Shown here: piece after piece, positions 1-7,664 of the stretch | Layout of the letters: each line of letters begins with the position of its first letter | Position numbering within the stretch: the first letter of the stretch is position 1 | NCBI GenBank assembly: GCA_905201685.1 | Contig: CAJKOW010000049.1 | Location: forward strand, 1-12,782 | DNA: 12,782 nt | Reading direction: 5' to 3' | Origin: an uncultured Bacteroides sp. | Lineage (GTDB): Bacteria; Bacteroidota; Bacteroidia; Bacteroidales; Bacteroidaceae | Made by a program: the position numbers and the translations under genes | The notes under the pieces: generated by a model | What the model saw: only the letters and a program-made list of their open reading frames with translations | The model's database searches: none | What the model was told of the DNA's origin: nothing

Positions 1-526
1 GATGCAGATGGAAGCCTTGCGCGTACGTCGCGCCTATCGCCGCACGGCAGAGGCGCTGCCCCGCATCGCCTCGTTCATCGGTACCAGCAACCGCCGCGAC
101 CTGCTGACCGACCTTTCGGGCAGCCGTCGTTTCATCTGTGTGGAGGTGGAGCGTCCCATCGACTGCAACACGCCGGTGGATTATGAACAGCTCTACGCCC
201 AGCTGCTGCACGAACTGGAGAATGGCGAACGCTGCTGGTTCAGCAAGGAAGAGGAAAACGAGATCCAGCAGGCCAATCGTCCGTTCTACCGCATTACGCC
301 TGCCGAAGAGTTGGTCGGCTCCTGCTTCCGCTTCGCCGAGCCGGGCGAGCAGGGTGCAAGATTAATGTCGGCGGCGGATATCTATGCAACAGTGAAGAAG
401 AAGAACCCTGCTGCGCTAAAGGACTGTTCGTGTACGTCGTTCGCACGGCTGTTGGCGCAGCTGGGGCGCAGGGTACATACGAAGTATGGAAACGGGTATT
501 GGATGAAAGCAGTGGAAAATGACTGA
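1..526 (+). CDS. VapE-family (virulence-associated E) P-loop ATPase, C-terminal part only
   Basis: The gene enters from the left edge, so the first in-frame ATG at nt 2 is probably internal. The 174 visible residues contain the segment IASFIGTSNRRDLLTDLSGS followed by RRFICVEVE (about residues 22-50). This is the conserved end of the VapE/DUF-type primase-helicase-like ATPase core, where the GSRRF arginines lie in the sensor/arginine-finger region. A Bacteroides-type helical tail follows and ends in a HTKYGNGYW motif. The Walker A and B motifs would lie upstream of the window. The family is related to replicative primase/helicase proteins of mobile elements. In Bacteroides, copies often sit in chromosomal islands beside HU-like and amidase genes; that is family knowledge and cannot be tested here. 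Base composition is much more GC-rich than the SusC gene that follows. The family call is fairly secure, but the cellular role is unknown. Confidence 0.8.
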   Translation, partial: MQMEALRVRRAYRRTAEALPRIASFIGTSNRRDLLTDLSGSRRFICVEVERPIDCNTPVDYEQLYAQLLHELENGERCWFSKEEENEIQQANRPFYRITPAEELVGSCFRFAEPGEQGARLMSAADIYATVKKKNPAALKDCSCTSFARLLAQLGRRVHTKYGNGYWMKAVEND

Positions 527-695
527 ATTGCCCATATACACCAATTATAGTTTACAAAAGATGCCAACCCAACATAAAAGAGCATTTCATTAAATGTCAA
601 TACTTATTCTATCGTTTCCCATTCGGAACTTCCCCGTTTCCTGTCTCTGTCCATTGGACAAGTAGCTTGAAAAGTTCCACAAAATTGATGGAATA
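527..695. other. AT-rich intergenic gap; no gene or promoter recognised
   Basis: The stretch between the VapE stop and the open SusC frame has no convincing ORF, no TAnnTTTG promoter and no clear terminator. It contains one perfect odd-length palindrome, TGTCCA-T-TGGACA at 648-660, and a weaker 5-bp inverted repeat, TTCCA/TGGAA, at 675-679 and 689-693. Either could be a protein-binding site, but nothing supports a specific role. The gene-poor stretch effectively runs on to about nt 866, because the first 57 codons of the SusC frame resemble no SusC N-terminus. Confidence 0.4.
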
Positions 696-3600
696 TTGAT
701 TAAAAGGCTGTTTTACAGCTACATGCGTTCCATTCGGGTAGAATACAGGTATCTCAACACGACATCTGTTATTGCATCAATCGCCTTCCAAAGGGATTTC
801 CGATTTATGGGAAGAGTTCTATCCGGTTTTGTATATAACACATATTCAGAGGTTTATCTGCATTTGAGTTCCGCGAAGACTTTGCAGATTTCGTATATTG
901 GTATGGAGACTCAGGAGGTTGAAATCAAGCCCAACATGCGCATCCTATTAAAAGCGAATACAGAGGTATTGGATGAAGTGATGGTAGTAGCCTACGGTAC
1001 AGCAAAAAAGTCATCGTTTACGGGCTCGGCTAGCGTAGTAAGCGGTGAAAAAATTGCCAAAATGCAAACTTCAAATGTTTCTAAATCATTGGAAGGTGCA
1101 ATGGCAGGCGTGCAGATTTCACAAAGTAGTGGTCAGCCGGGAGCATCTGCTAACATTTATGTACGCGGTATTGGTTCTATTTCAGCCGGACGAGAAGCAT
1201 TGATCGTAGTAGACGGTGTACCCTATGAAGGTAATCTAAACCAAATAGCACCGAGCGACATTGAGACCATGACTGTTTTGAAAGATGCTGCTGCCAACTC
1301 ACTATATGGTGCGCGTGGTGCCAATGGCGTTGTGCTGATTACTACCAAGAAGGGTAAAAGCGGTAAAGTGAAAGTTACTTTCGAAAACCGTACTGGTGTC
1401 AACACACGCGGTGTTCCCAGTTATGATGTATTGTCATCGCCAGCCGAGTACTATGAGCTTTATTGGGAGGCTATGCGTAACAATGCCCACTTTAAACAAG
1501 GCATGTCATATGCCGAAGCAGGTGTTTACGCTTCACAAAACCTTATTCAGGAATTAGGTGGATATAACAACTACAATGTACCCAATACCGAATTAATCAA
1601 TCCCGTTACAGGACGTCTGAACCCCAACGCCCGTTTGTTATACCACGACGATTGGTTGGAAGAAGCCTTCCGCCCCGCTATGCGTCAAGAAAATGTCATC
1701 TCGCTTAGCGGTGGTACCGACAAAACCTCGTACTATGCTTCGTTAGGTTACCTGTACGATAACTCATATACAGTAAACTCCAACATGAACCGTATCAACG
1801 CTCGTGTCAAAATAGACCAGGAAGTGAACAAATGGTTCAAAACGGGATTCAATCTGGCCTACAGTAATGTAAAAACCAATTCACCTAGTGTAGGTTCAAG
1901 CACTTATTCTTCGATCTTCTACTTTGGACAAACCATTGCGCCGATTTATCCGGTTTACATGTACGACAGCGAAGGTAATAAAATATATGATAGCCAAGGA
2001 AACGTACGTTATGACTATGGTACGGAAATGGGTAAACGTCCGCAAGGTGCCAATGCACACCCCATCGATCAGCAATTGCATAATATTTACAGAGGAAGCA
2101 CTGATGTTATAAACGCAAAGGCTTATGCAGAATTTTCTTTCCTAAAAGACTTTAAGTTGACTGTAAACGCCAGTATTGACAACTTCAACAGCCGATCTGT
2201 CAGCTTCCAAACGCCTATAGGCGGTGATGCACAGAACGTAAACGGACGCGGAACCACTCAAATGAGCCGCTATTTTGTAATCAATGCCAATCAGTTACTG
2301 AACTGGTCTCACACTTACAATCAGGTACACAATGTAGAGGTATTATTGGGCCACGAAACCAAACAAGACCGCAGTGAAAGTCTCTGGGCGCAGAAAGAGA
2401 ACTTCTTGGTTCCCGACAATCCGGAATTGGACAATGCAGCCAAACTATCCGATGCCAGTTCTTCAGCTGCAGAATACGCATTGGAAGGTTACTTTGGTCA
2501 AGTAAAATATAACTTTGATGAGAAATACTATGTTTCGGGAAGCTATCGTAGAGACGCATCTTCACGCTTCCATCCTGACCACCGTTGGGGTAGTTTCTGG
2601 TCAGTAGGCGCATCGTGGAGAATGAACAAAGAAGCATTCATGGAGAATCTTACCTGGATCAATGACTTGAAAGTAAAAGCCAGCTTCGGAACGCAGGGTA
2701 ACGACAATATCGGTAATAACCAGCCTTACAAAGACCAATATCAAGTAGTAAGTAACGATGGAGCCATCGGTATCCAATATGTATTCCGAGGTAACAAGAA
2801 CATCACTTGGGAAAAGAGTAACAACTTCAATGCAGGTGTTGAATTCAAGTTCTGGGACAGATTATCAGGTAACATTGAATACTTTAATAAAACTACATGG
2901 GACCTGCTATACTACAAACCACTGCCACCTTCGCAAGGTGTACCGAGTGGAATCTACGAAAACACCATGCGTATGCGCAATCAAGGTGTGGAAATCGAAT
3001 TGAACTTTGACATCTTTACCCATAACAACTTCAAGTGGAACGTTGCTTTAAACGCAACTCACTATAAAAATGAATTGTTGGAACTGCCAGAAGACCGTCC
3101 GCAAGACGGATGGGCTACAGGAAACTATTTCCGTAAAGTTGGTAAACCTTTATACAATTACTACGATTACAAATATGCAGGAGTTGATCCTGAAAACGGA
3201 GACGCATTGTATTGGGCCGACGAAACAGATGAAAACGGAAACGTAATCGGACAAAAAACAGTCAACAAGACAGAGCTTGCAACCCGCTACGAACTAGGCA
3301 AGTCTCCAATACCTGATCTGTACGGCGGTTTCTCGACAACCATCGAAACTTACGGATTCGACCTGAGTGCAAGTTTTGCCTATCAGATAGGTGGATGGGT
3401 GTACGACTCACTTTACAGCGGCTTTATGGGGTCAGGTTCAGCTGGTACCAACTGGCACAAAGACATCTACAACCGCTGGACACCGGAAAACCGTTATACC
3501 GATGTTCCTCGCCTGCAGACCAATGACCTTAACCAAGGTTGTTCAGGTGACCGTGCTCTGACCAAGGCTTCTTACCTGAGCCTGCGTAACCTGACACTGG

Positions 3601-3794
3601 GTTATACACTTCCTCAAAGCTGGTTGCAGAAAGTTCAAATCGAAAAATTGCGTTTTTACATTGTAGGCGATAACCTCTTCCTGTTGTCTGCACGTCGTGG
3701 ATTCGATCCTCGTCAGAGTATTCTGGACGGACAGACCGGATACAACTATTCGGCCATGCGTACAGTATCATTCGGTATCAACTTAGAGTTTTAA
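696..3794 (+). CDS. SusC/RagA-type TonB-dependent outer-membrane transporter, missing its normal N-terminus
   Basis: SusC proteins form the TonB-energised barrel that imports oligosaccharides or peptides delivered by a SusD lid. From about residue 58 (nt 867) the match is clear: the last strand of a carboxypeptidase-regulatory-like domain (SSAKTLQISYIGMETQEVEI), the segment VLDEVMVVAYGT (91-102), and a plug with YVRGIGSISAGREALIVVDG and KDAAANSLYGARGANGVVLI. A long barrel ends in VSFGINLEF with the C-terminal aromatic residue usual for outer-membrane barrels. Residues 1-57 look wrong: there is no Lys-rich start plus hydrophobic signal peptide and no GxVxDxxGxPLxGAxVxVKGT segment. The frame has been open since the TAG at 663-665. 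The only upstream start is a TTG at 696, and the first in-frame ATG is at 723. As it stands the product would probably not reach the outer membrane. It may be a 5'-truncated pseudogene or a silent, switchable cassette. The SusD gene begins 22 nt after the stop. Confidence 0.88.
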   Translation: MIKRLFYSYMRSIRVEYRYLNTTSVIASIAFQRDFRFMGRVLSGFVYNTYSEVYLHLSSAKTLQISYIGMETQEVEIKPNMRILLKANTEVLDEVMVVAYGTAKKSSFTGSASVVSGEKIAKMQTSNVSKSLEGAMAGVQISQSSGQPGASANIYVRGIGSISAGREALIVVDGVPYEGNLNQIAPSDIETMTVLKDAAANSLYGARGANGVVLITTKKGKSGKVKVTFENRTGVNTRGVPSYDVLSSPAEYYELYWEAMRNNAHFKQGMSYAEAGVYASQNLIQELGGYNNYNVPNTELINPVTGRLNPNARLLYHDDWLEEAFRPAMRQENVISLSGGTDKTSYYASLGYLYDNSYTVNSNMNRINARVKIDQEVNKWFKTGFNLAYSNVKTNSPSVGSSTYSSIFYFGQTIAPIYPVYMYDSEGNKIYDSQGNVRYDYGTEMGKRPQGANAHPIDQQLHNIYRGSTDVINAKAYAEFSFLKDFKLTVNASIDNFNSRSVSFQTPIGGDAQNVNGRGTTQMSRYFVINANQLLNWSHTYNQVHNVEVLLGHETKQDRSESLWAQKENFLVPDNPELDNAAKLSDASSSAAEYALEGYFGQVKYNFDEKYYVSGSYRRDASSRFHPDHRWGSFWSVGASWRMNKEAFMENLTWINDLKVKASFGTQGNDNIGNNQPYKDQYQVVSNDGAIGIQYVFRGNKNITWEKSNNFNAGVEFKFWDRLSGNIEYFNKTTWDLLYYKPLPPSQGVPSGIYENTMRMRNQGVEIELNFDIFTHNNFKWNVALNATHYKNELLELPEDRPQDGWATGNYFRKVGKPLYNYYDYKYAGVDPENGDALYWADETDENGNVIGQKTVNKTELATRYELGKSPIPDLYGGFSTTIETYGFDLSASFAYQIGGWVYDSLYSGFMGSGSAGTNWHKDIYNRWTPENRYTDVPRLQTNDLNQGCSGDRALTKASYLSLRNLTLGYTLPQSWLQKVQIEKLRFYIVGDNLFLLSARRGFDPRQSILDGQTGYNYSAMRTVSFGINLEF

Positions 3795-3816
3795 TAACAG
3801 ATAAAAAGAAAAGTAT

Positions 3817-5346
3817 ATGAAATATTTTAGAAAAATTTTCCTTTTGGCTGCTGCATGTTCGCTTCTGACTGCATGTGGTGACGACTTTTTCGACACTGAA
3901 AATGCCGGAGTGGCCAGCAAAGACGAAATTGACGAAATCGGTTCGAGCAGCCCCGATGCACTGATCAAAGTGGTTGAGCCGTTAATGTTGGGCTTGAACA
4001 ATTATACATATCAATATAATACGCAATCAAGCTCTAGCGCCGTACACAACGATTTTGGTTTGATGAGTATCTACCACTTAGGCGATGTAATGAACGACGA
4101 CCTCGCATTTGAAGTTGCAGGAAGCGGTTGGTTCACATATGACTACCAATTGGATTACTGGGGCGAACAATACGTACGTCCGTTCTTTTATTGGAACTTC
4201 TTCTACTCCATCATCAACAAGGCGAACGACATTATTTCGAAAATTTCAGCTGATGTGACAGATGCCGACTTGAAAGCATACAAAGGAGAAGCCTTGGTAT
4301 ATAGAGCATTCGCCCACGCTTATTTGGCACAGATGTACCAACAGACTTATGTTGGAAACGAAGAAGCTCCGGGCGTCCCCATCGTATTGACCCCAGAAGA
4401 AGCTGCCGATGCGTATGCAGGCCGTGCTCCTCTGTCAAAACTATATGCACAAGTCGAAAAAGATTTTAAAGCAGGCATGGAACTGTTGGCCGGCTGGAAA
4501 CGCCCCAACAAAACTATGATTGACGAACAAGTCGCTGCCGGTTTGTATTCACGCGTATGCTTGGTTACGAATAACTGGGACGATGCCATTACCTATGCAC
4601 GTAAAGCCCGTGCCGGATACAGCGTATACACTCCCGAAGAACTGCTGGCAGACAATGCATTCAATAATATCGGTGCAAAGGAATGGATGTGGGGTGCCGA
4701 CATTACAGCGGAGACATCTACAGCATTTGCTTCGTTCTTCTCATTTATGTGTTCGTATGATGCTGGATACGGTGGCGATGTAGGTCAGTACCGTAAGATT
4801 GATGCTCGCCTGTACGACTCCATGAACCCGACAGATGTTAGAAAGAAACTCTTCAAACACACCAGTACGGGTGTTCAGTATACTCCGCAAGAGGCCGCTT
4901 TCCCCGAATATACCAACATCAAGTTTAAAAAAGTAGCCAACTGGGAAGCCGATTATGTATACATGCGAGTGTCTGAAATGATATTGACTGAAGCAGAAGC
5001 ACTTGCTCACAAAGGCGACTATACAGGCACTGCACAAGTGCTGAAGGAGTTGATGTCGCAAAGAGATCCTTCGTGGAAAGCGACATCCGTAACAGCCGAA
5101 GATGTGTACCAACAACGCCGCTTGGAATTGTGGGGTGAAGGTTTCTCTTTATTCGACCACTTGCGACTGAAAAAAGGCATCGACCGCAATTATGAAGGTA
5201 GCAACCACCTAAGCAGTGCACGCTACACTATCGATGCAGGAAGCTGGTATTTTCTTTTCCAATTGCCATTGAGAGAATTGGACAATAGTGATGCTATTGA
5301 TGAATCCGAACAAAATCCGGCACCTACTGAAAGCAAATTCAAATAA
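3817..5346 (+). CDS. SusD/RagB-type surface lipoprotein
   Basis: This 509-residue partner of the preceding SusC should sit as a substrate-binding lid over the transporter on the cell surface. It begins with a lipoprotein signal (MKYFRKIFLLAAACSLLTAC), with lipidated Cys20 followed by GDDFFD, an acidic stretch of the kind linked to surface export in Bacteroidota. SusD hallmarks follow in order: an N-terminal helical region, the TPR-like helix GEALVYRAFAHAYLAQMY (about residues 151-168), the C-terminal helices YMRVSEMILTEAEALA and RRLELWGEGFSLFDHLR, and a near-terminal QNPAP. The length is typical and no disruption is seen. It lies 22 nt after the SusC stop, implying one transcript. Binding specificity cannot be read from the sequence, and no enzyme genes are nearby to suggest a ligand. 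Confidence 0.95.
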   Translation: MKYFRKIFLLAAACSLLTACGDDFFDTENAGVASKDEIDEIGSSSPDALIKVVEPLMLGLNNYTYQYNTQSSSSAVHNDFGLMSIYHLGDVMNDDLAFEVAGSGWFTYDYQLDYWGEQYVRPFFYWNFFYSIINKANDIISKISADVTDADLKAYKGEALVYRAFAHAYLAQMYQQTYVGNEEAPGVPIVLTPEEAADAYAGRAPLSKLYAQVEKDFKAGMELLAGWKRPNKTMIDEQVAAGLYSRVCLVTNNWDDAITYARKARAGYSVYTPEELLADNAFNNIGAKEWMWGADITAETSTAFASFFSFMCSYDAGYGGDVGQYRKIDARLYDSMNPTDVRKKLFKHTSTGVQYTPQEAAFPEYTNIKFKKVANWEADYVYMRVSEMILTEAEALAHKGDYTGTAQVLKELMSQRDPSWKATSVTAEDVYQQRRLELWGEGFSLFDHLRLKKGIDRNYEGSNHLSSARYTIDAGSWYFLFQLPLRELDNSDAIDESEQNPAPTESKFK

Positions 5347-5380
5347 AAGTATTACATTTATTATTTTTAGAAATCTGAGT

Positions 5381-6196
5381 ATGAAAAAAATAAGAGCAAT
5401 GATATTGGCAGCTAGCTTGCTTGCCATTAATACAGCTTGTGAAACCGATGCAACCCTTGACGAAACAAGGGTTGCGGAAGTTGCCGCACCAAGCATCTCT
5501 TTACAAAGTGTTACGGTAGACAAATATACCGCCTCTTTCACAATCGACCTGAGTGAAAAAGGGATCCCGGAAGCATATGAATACGGAGTACTAATCAGTA
5601 CAGAAACTCAACCCGACCTGAACAACTCGACTATTGTGGCCGCAGACATGGCCGAAAAACAGGCTACTGTCCAAGCCACATTAGCACCGGGTATTACTTA
5701 CTACGCATGTGCATATGCACTTACCACCAATCAGTTAGCCAAATCAGAAGTGAAAGCCTTCACTACCGAAAGCCATTACTTGGGCGATTTCCTAGGTAAG
5801 AAAACATTAAATGGCTATAACCTCAGTCTAGAAGGATCACCTGTAGTTCCAGTAAATGTAGAAATCGTAGCCGATGAACAGGATGAAAAAACAGCCTACC
5901 TTACAGGGTTATCATCCTTTGCTGGTGTGACATTACCATTAGAGCCTGTCAAAATGATATTCGACCTTGAGAATGGAACAGTTACAATCCCCGATAACCA
6001 GGTGATCAATGAACCTAACTATGGGCCTTATCAATATTGTATGATGGATCCCAATACTGGGCAATTATACTCTGGCGATAACGTAGGAAGTATTCAAGGT
6101 AAAACCATCAACTTTGAATCGCTGGTAGCCCTTATCGTTGAAGGAGGTAACGCCGGAGTGCCTCACTTTGCTTATGCATTTGTGACAATAGAATAA
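5381..6196 (+). CDS. Surface lipoprotein in the SusE/F position, Fn3-like N-terminal domain
   Basis: The 271-residue product starts at the ATG at 5381. An upstream in-frame ATG at 5288 lies inside the SusD gene and would bury the signal peptide. MKKIRAMILAASLLAINTAC is a clear lipoprotein signal with Cys20, followed by acidic residues. Residues of about 45-125 look like a fibronectin-III-type beta sandwich, with a Bacteroidota hallmark strand pair (LAPGITYYACAYALTTNQLAKSEVKAFTT). The C-terminal half (about 127-271) is a separate, probably beta-rich domain that I do not recognise. It lies 34 nt after the SusD stop and ends before a strong terminator, so it is the last gene of the SusC/SusD operon. 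Family precedent for this position suggests a surface ligand-binding accessory protein; that is inference from context, since there is no sequence match to SusE or SusF themselves. Confidence 0.8.
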   Translation: MKKIRAMILAASLLAINTACETDATLDETRVAEVAAPSISLQSVTVDKYTASFTIDLSEKGIPEAYEYGVLISTETQPDLNNSTIVAADMAEKQATVQATLAPGITYYACAYALTTNQLAKSEVKAFTTESHYLGDFLGKKTLNGYNLSLEGSPVVPVNVEIVADEQDEKTAYLTGLSSFAGVTLPLEPVKMIFDLENGTVTIPDNQVINEPNYGPYQYCMMDPNTGQLYSGDNVGSIQGKTINFESLVALIVEGGNAGVPHFAYAFVTIE

Positions 6197-6221
6197 TAAT
6201 AGTTCTTATTTTCTGTAAAAC

Positions 6222-6283
6222 AAAAGGGAATTTGCTATAGCCTAACTTACATCTGGATAGGTTGGCTATGCAAATTCCCTTTT
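6222..6283 (+). terminator. Long hairpin terminator of the susC-susD-lipoprotein operon
   Basis: The left arm (6222-6242, AAAAGGGAATTTGC then ATAGCC) pairs with the right arm (6264-6283, GGCTATGC then AAATTCCCTTTT). The match is nearly complete apart from a one-base bulge. The loop is about 21 nt and the right arm ends in TTTT. It lies 25 nt after the lipoprotein stop, as expected for the end of the operon. The A-rich left flank means it could also act on leftward transcripts. Confidence 0.75.
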
Positions 6284-6316
6284 CAACGTAGATACCGTGT
6301 GAATTCTTGTAAAAAG

Positions 6317-6354
6317 ATTTAGGTTTACTGCAAACAGATGGAAAGAACCTAAAT
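6317..6354. other. Weak second inverted repeat downstream of the operon
   Basis: ATTTAGGTT (6317-6325) pairs perfectly with AACCTAAAT (6346-6354) across a 20-nt loop, and a T-rich stretch (TTGTTTTTAA) follows 6 nt later. It could be a back-up terminator or a leader hairpin of the decayed gene downstream. The AT-rich 9-bp stem and large loop make it weak evidence. Confidence 0.3.
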
Positions 6355-6390
6355 ATCCCTTGTTTTTAACATCAAATAATTACGCACAGT

Positions 6391-6651
6391 GTCTCACAAG
6401 CATGGCTCGCGAACTACACTCACGGGAGTTGCAGGCAATACTCGTGGACTTTGCCTACCAAACCCGACGAGATTGCTTTTTAACTCGCCTATGGCGAAGA
6501 GACCTTCACCCTGACAAACAATGCAGGAAGCGAAACTGCCACTACCAGAGCATTCAGTGCACCGAAGAGTGGAAAAATGGTTCAGCCGTTCTCTATCCAG
6601 AAGCAATTCCGCATCAAGAAGATGAACAGTGCATTCCCGATCTTCAAATAA
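6391..6651 (+). pseudogene. Decayed C-terminal fragment of an Fn3-like surface protein
   Basis: No intact ORF is present, but two neighbouring frames carry pieces of a typical Bacteroidota Fn3-like sandwich. One frame reads TTLTGVAGNT (about 6414-6443). A second frame reads DEIAF, a TAA at 6481-6483, then LAYGEETFTLTNNAGSETAT and on to ...AFPIFK with a stop at 6649-6651. Intact relatives read roughly TLTGLAGNTxYYVRAYATNxxGxAYGEExxFTT, so the order of the pieces is right. The gene appears broken by at least one frameshift and an in-frame stop. Removing about 12 nt around the stop would restore DEIAYGEETFT, suggesting a small insertion. A strong terminator 30 nt downstream supports a former gene end here. 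It may be a lost second accessory lipoprotein of the SusC/SusD locus. The left boundary is uncertain. Confidence 0.5.
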
Positions 6652-6680
6652 GATCAAGAATACACCATGGTAAATAGAAA

Positions 6681-6716
6681 GGAGCGTATGCCCAAAGGCA
6701 TACGCTCCTTTTATTT
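6681..6716. terminator. Intrinsic terminator, probably bidirectional
   Basis: A perfect 12-bp GC-rich stem is formed by GGAGCGTATGCC (6681-6692) and GGCATACGCTCC (6697-6708), with a CAAA tetraloop. TTTTATTTTT follows at 6709-6718. On the opposite strand the same stem is followed by TTTCTATTT (complement of 6672-6680), so it can stop both the rightward transcript of the decayed gene and leftward read-through from the MarC gene. Confidence 0.9.
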
Positions 6717-6797
6717 TTCGGCCTATCCCCGAACTACATCTGGAGCAGAAAACGGGCAATCCTTACGCTGCAAAAGTCAGACACTTGGCAGTAAATG

Positions 6798-6911
6798 TTG
6801 CAACCTTAGTTGCAGCATCGCTGCATACAGGGTTGCAGTGCTACTGCAAACAGGGTTGCAGCGACACTGCAAACAAGCGTGCAGCGGCTCTGCAACAAGC
6901 GTGCAGCAACC
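6798..6911. repeat. Five tandem copies of a 23-bp palindromic repeat
   Basis: Units start at 6798, 6821, 6844, 6867 and 6890. The first four are 23 bp and the last is 22 bp. The cleanest unit (6844-6866) is a small hairpin, CTGCAA, six bases, TTGCAG, followed by a 5-bp linker. The others differ by a few substitutions. Units 4 and 5 share a variant core (ACAAGCGTGCAG), and the first unit is the most diverged. The array begins 37 nt beyond the MarC stop on that gene's transcript. It could fold into serial hairpins in the marC 3' UTR or serve as a protein-binding array. No spacers or cas genes are present, so it is not a CRISPR. Confidence 0.85.
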
Positions 6912-6947
6912 GTAACGCAAGCGTCCCACACGAGACACACAAGCATC

Positions 6948-7604
6948 TCACTGAGTGATGACCGGTACTCCTTCCTTCAGAATCTCGACCAATATCGGTT
7001 TGGCACCGCCTACGAAACATTCGACGGCAATCACCATCAGAATCAAACCCATCAGACGCATCATCACGTTGTTGCCCGTCTCGCCCAACACGTTCACCAA
7101 ACGGGTCGAAGCGCGCAGGATGAAGAAAGTGATCAGGTAGATGAAGGCAATCATGCCGATCAGCACTCCCTTCATGGCAAAAGTATTGGCATCCTGCATC
7201 AGCACGATGGCATTGGCAATGGCTCCCGGACCGCAAAGCATGGGGATGCCAAGCGGAGTGATGGAAATGTCGTCGGCATAGGTCTTGATTTCTTCATCCT
7301 TCAGCTTCATCGGCGTGTAGCGCGCCTGCAACATGTCGTATCCGATCTTGAAGATGATGACTCCGCCCGCAATGCGGAAGCCGTTGGTCGAGATACCGAA
7401 GAACTTGAAAAGGAACTGACCCGCAAAGGTGAATACCATGATGGTGATGAACGCCACAAGCGTGGCACGCGATACCACCGAACGACGTTCGTGCTCCGTC
7501 ATGCCCTGCGTCATGGTCAGGAACACGGGCATGGTGCCAAGCGGGTTGGTCAGTGTGAAGAAGGACGTGAAACAAAGCAATGCAAAAGGAATAAGGGTCT
7601 CCAT
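6948..7604 (-). CDS. MarC-family (UPF0056) integral membrane protein
   Basis: The 218-residue product has about six hydrophobic segments. It carries the family signatures FFTLTNPLGTMPVFLTMT (about residues 15-32) in the first re-entrant or membrane region and PLGIPMLCGPGAIANAIVL (about 117-135) in the second half, consistent with the internal duplication of this family. Length is normal (about 200-220). MarC proteins sit in the inner membrane. The name came from an early link to multiple antibiotic resistance that was later withdrawn, and no transport substrate is established, so resistance should not be inferred. It is last in the leftward run, 60 nt after the HAD gene, with a possible promoter in that gap. 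The palindromic repeat array follows its stop. Confidence 0.93.
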   Translation of the reverse strand: METLIPFALLCFTSFFTLTNPLGTMPVFLTMTQGMTEHERRSVVSRATLVAFITIMVFTFAGQFLFKFFGISTNGFRIAGGVIIFKIGYDMLQARYTPMKLKDEEIKTYADDISITPLGIPMLCGPGAIANAIVLMQDANTFAMKGVLIGMIAFIYLITFFILRASTRLVNVLGETGNNVMMRLMGLILMVIAVECFVGGAKPILVEILKEGVPVITQ

Positions 7605-7637
7605 AATACAGGATTTTAAGTTTTGTTATTGAATATA

Positions 7638-7645
7638 CAAAAATA
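7638..7645 (-). promoter_or_regulatory. Candidate Bacteroidota -7 promoter element upstream of the MarC gene
   Basis: On the minus strand the bases read TATTTTTG, a full match to the TAnnTTTG -7 consensus, 34 nt before the MarC start codon in the 60-nt gap after the HAD gene. No good -33 TTG/TTTG is seen at the usual 19-21 bp spacing, so it may be weak or fortuitous. It would allow marC to be expressed separately from the upstream genes. Confidence 0.4.
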
Positions 7646-7664
7646 CGACTTAATCTGACATGTG

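Noticed and set aside
527..866. Invertible promoter (phase switch) in front of the SusC gene
   Set aside because: No TAnnTTTG promoter flanked by long inverted repeats is present here; only short palindromes are seen.
5288..5380. Earlier start for the third operon lipoprotein, overlapping the SusD gene
   Set aside because: It would put 31 residues before a perfect lipoprotein signal peptide that must be N-terminal.
696..6196. Complete polysaccharide utilization locus with a predictable substrate
   Set aside because: Only transporter and binding-protein genes are visible; no glycoside hydrolase, lyase, sulfatase, protease, sensor or sigma/anti-sigma gene lies in the window.
6798..6911. Possible CRISPR array
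   Set aside because: The units are directly abutting 22-23 bp tandem repeats without unique spacers, and no cas gene is present.
6948..7604. MarC as an antibiotic-resistance determinant
   Set aside because: The family name is historical and the resistance link was withdrawn, so no resistance role is supported.
6810..7619. Long rightward open frame (269 codons) across the repeat array and MarC region
   Set aside because: It is antisense to the well-supported MarC gene, has a His/Asp/Gln-rich composition typical of an antisense frame, and contains no recognisable domain.
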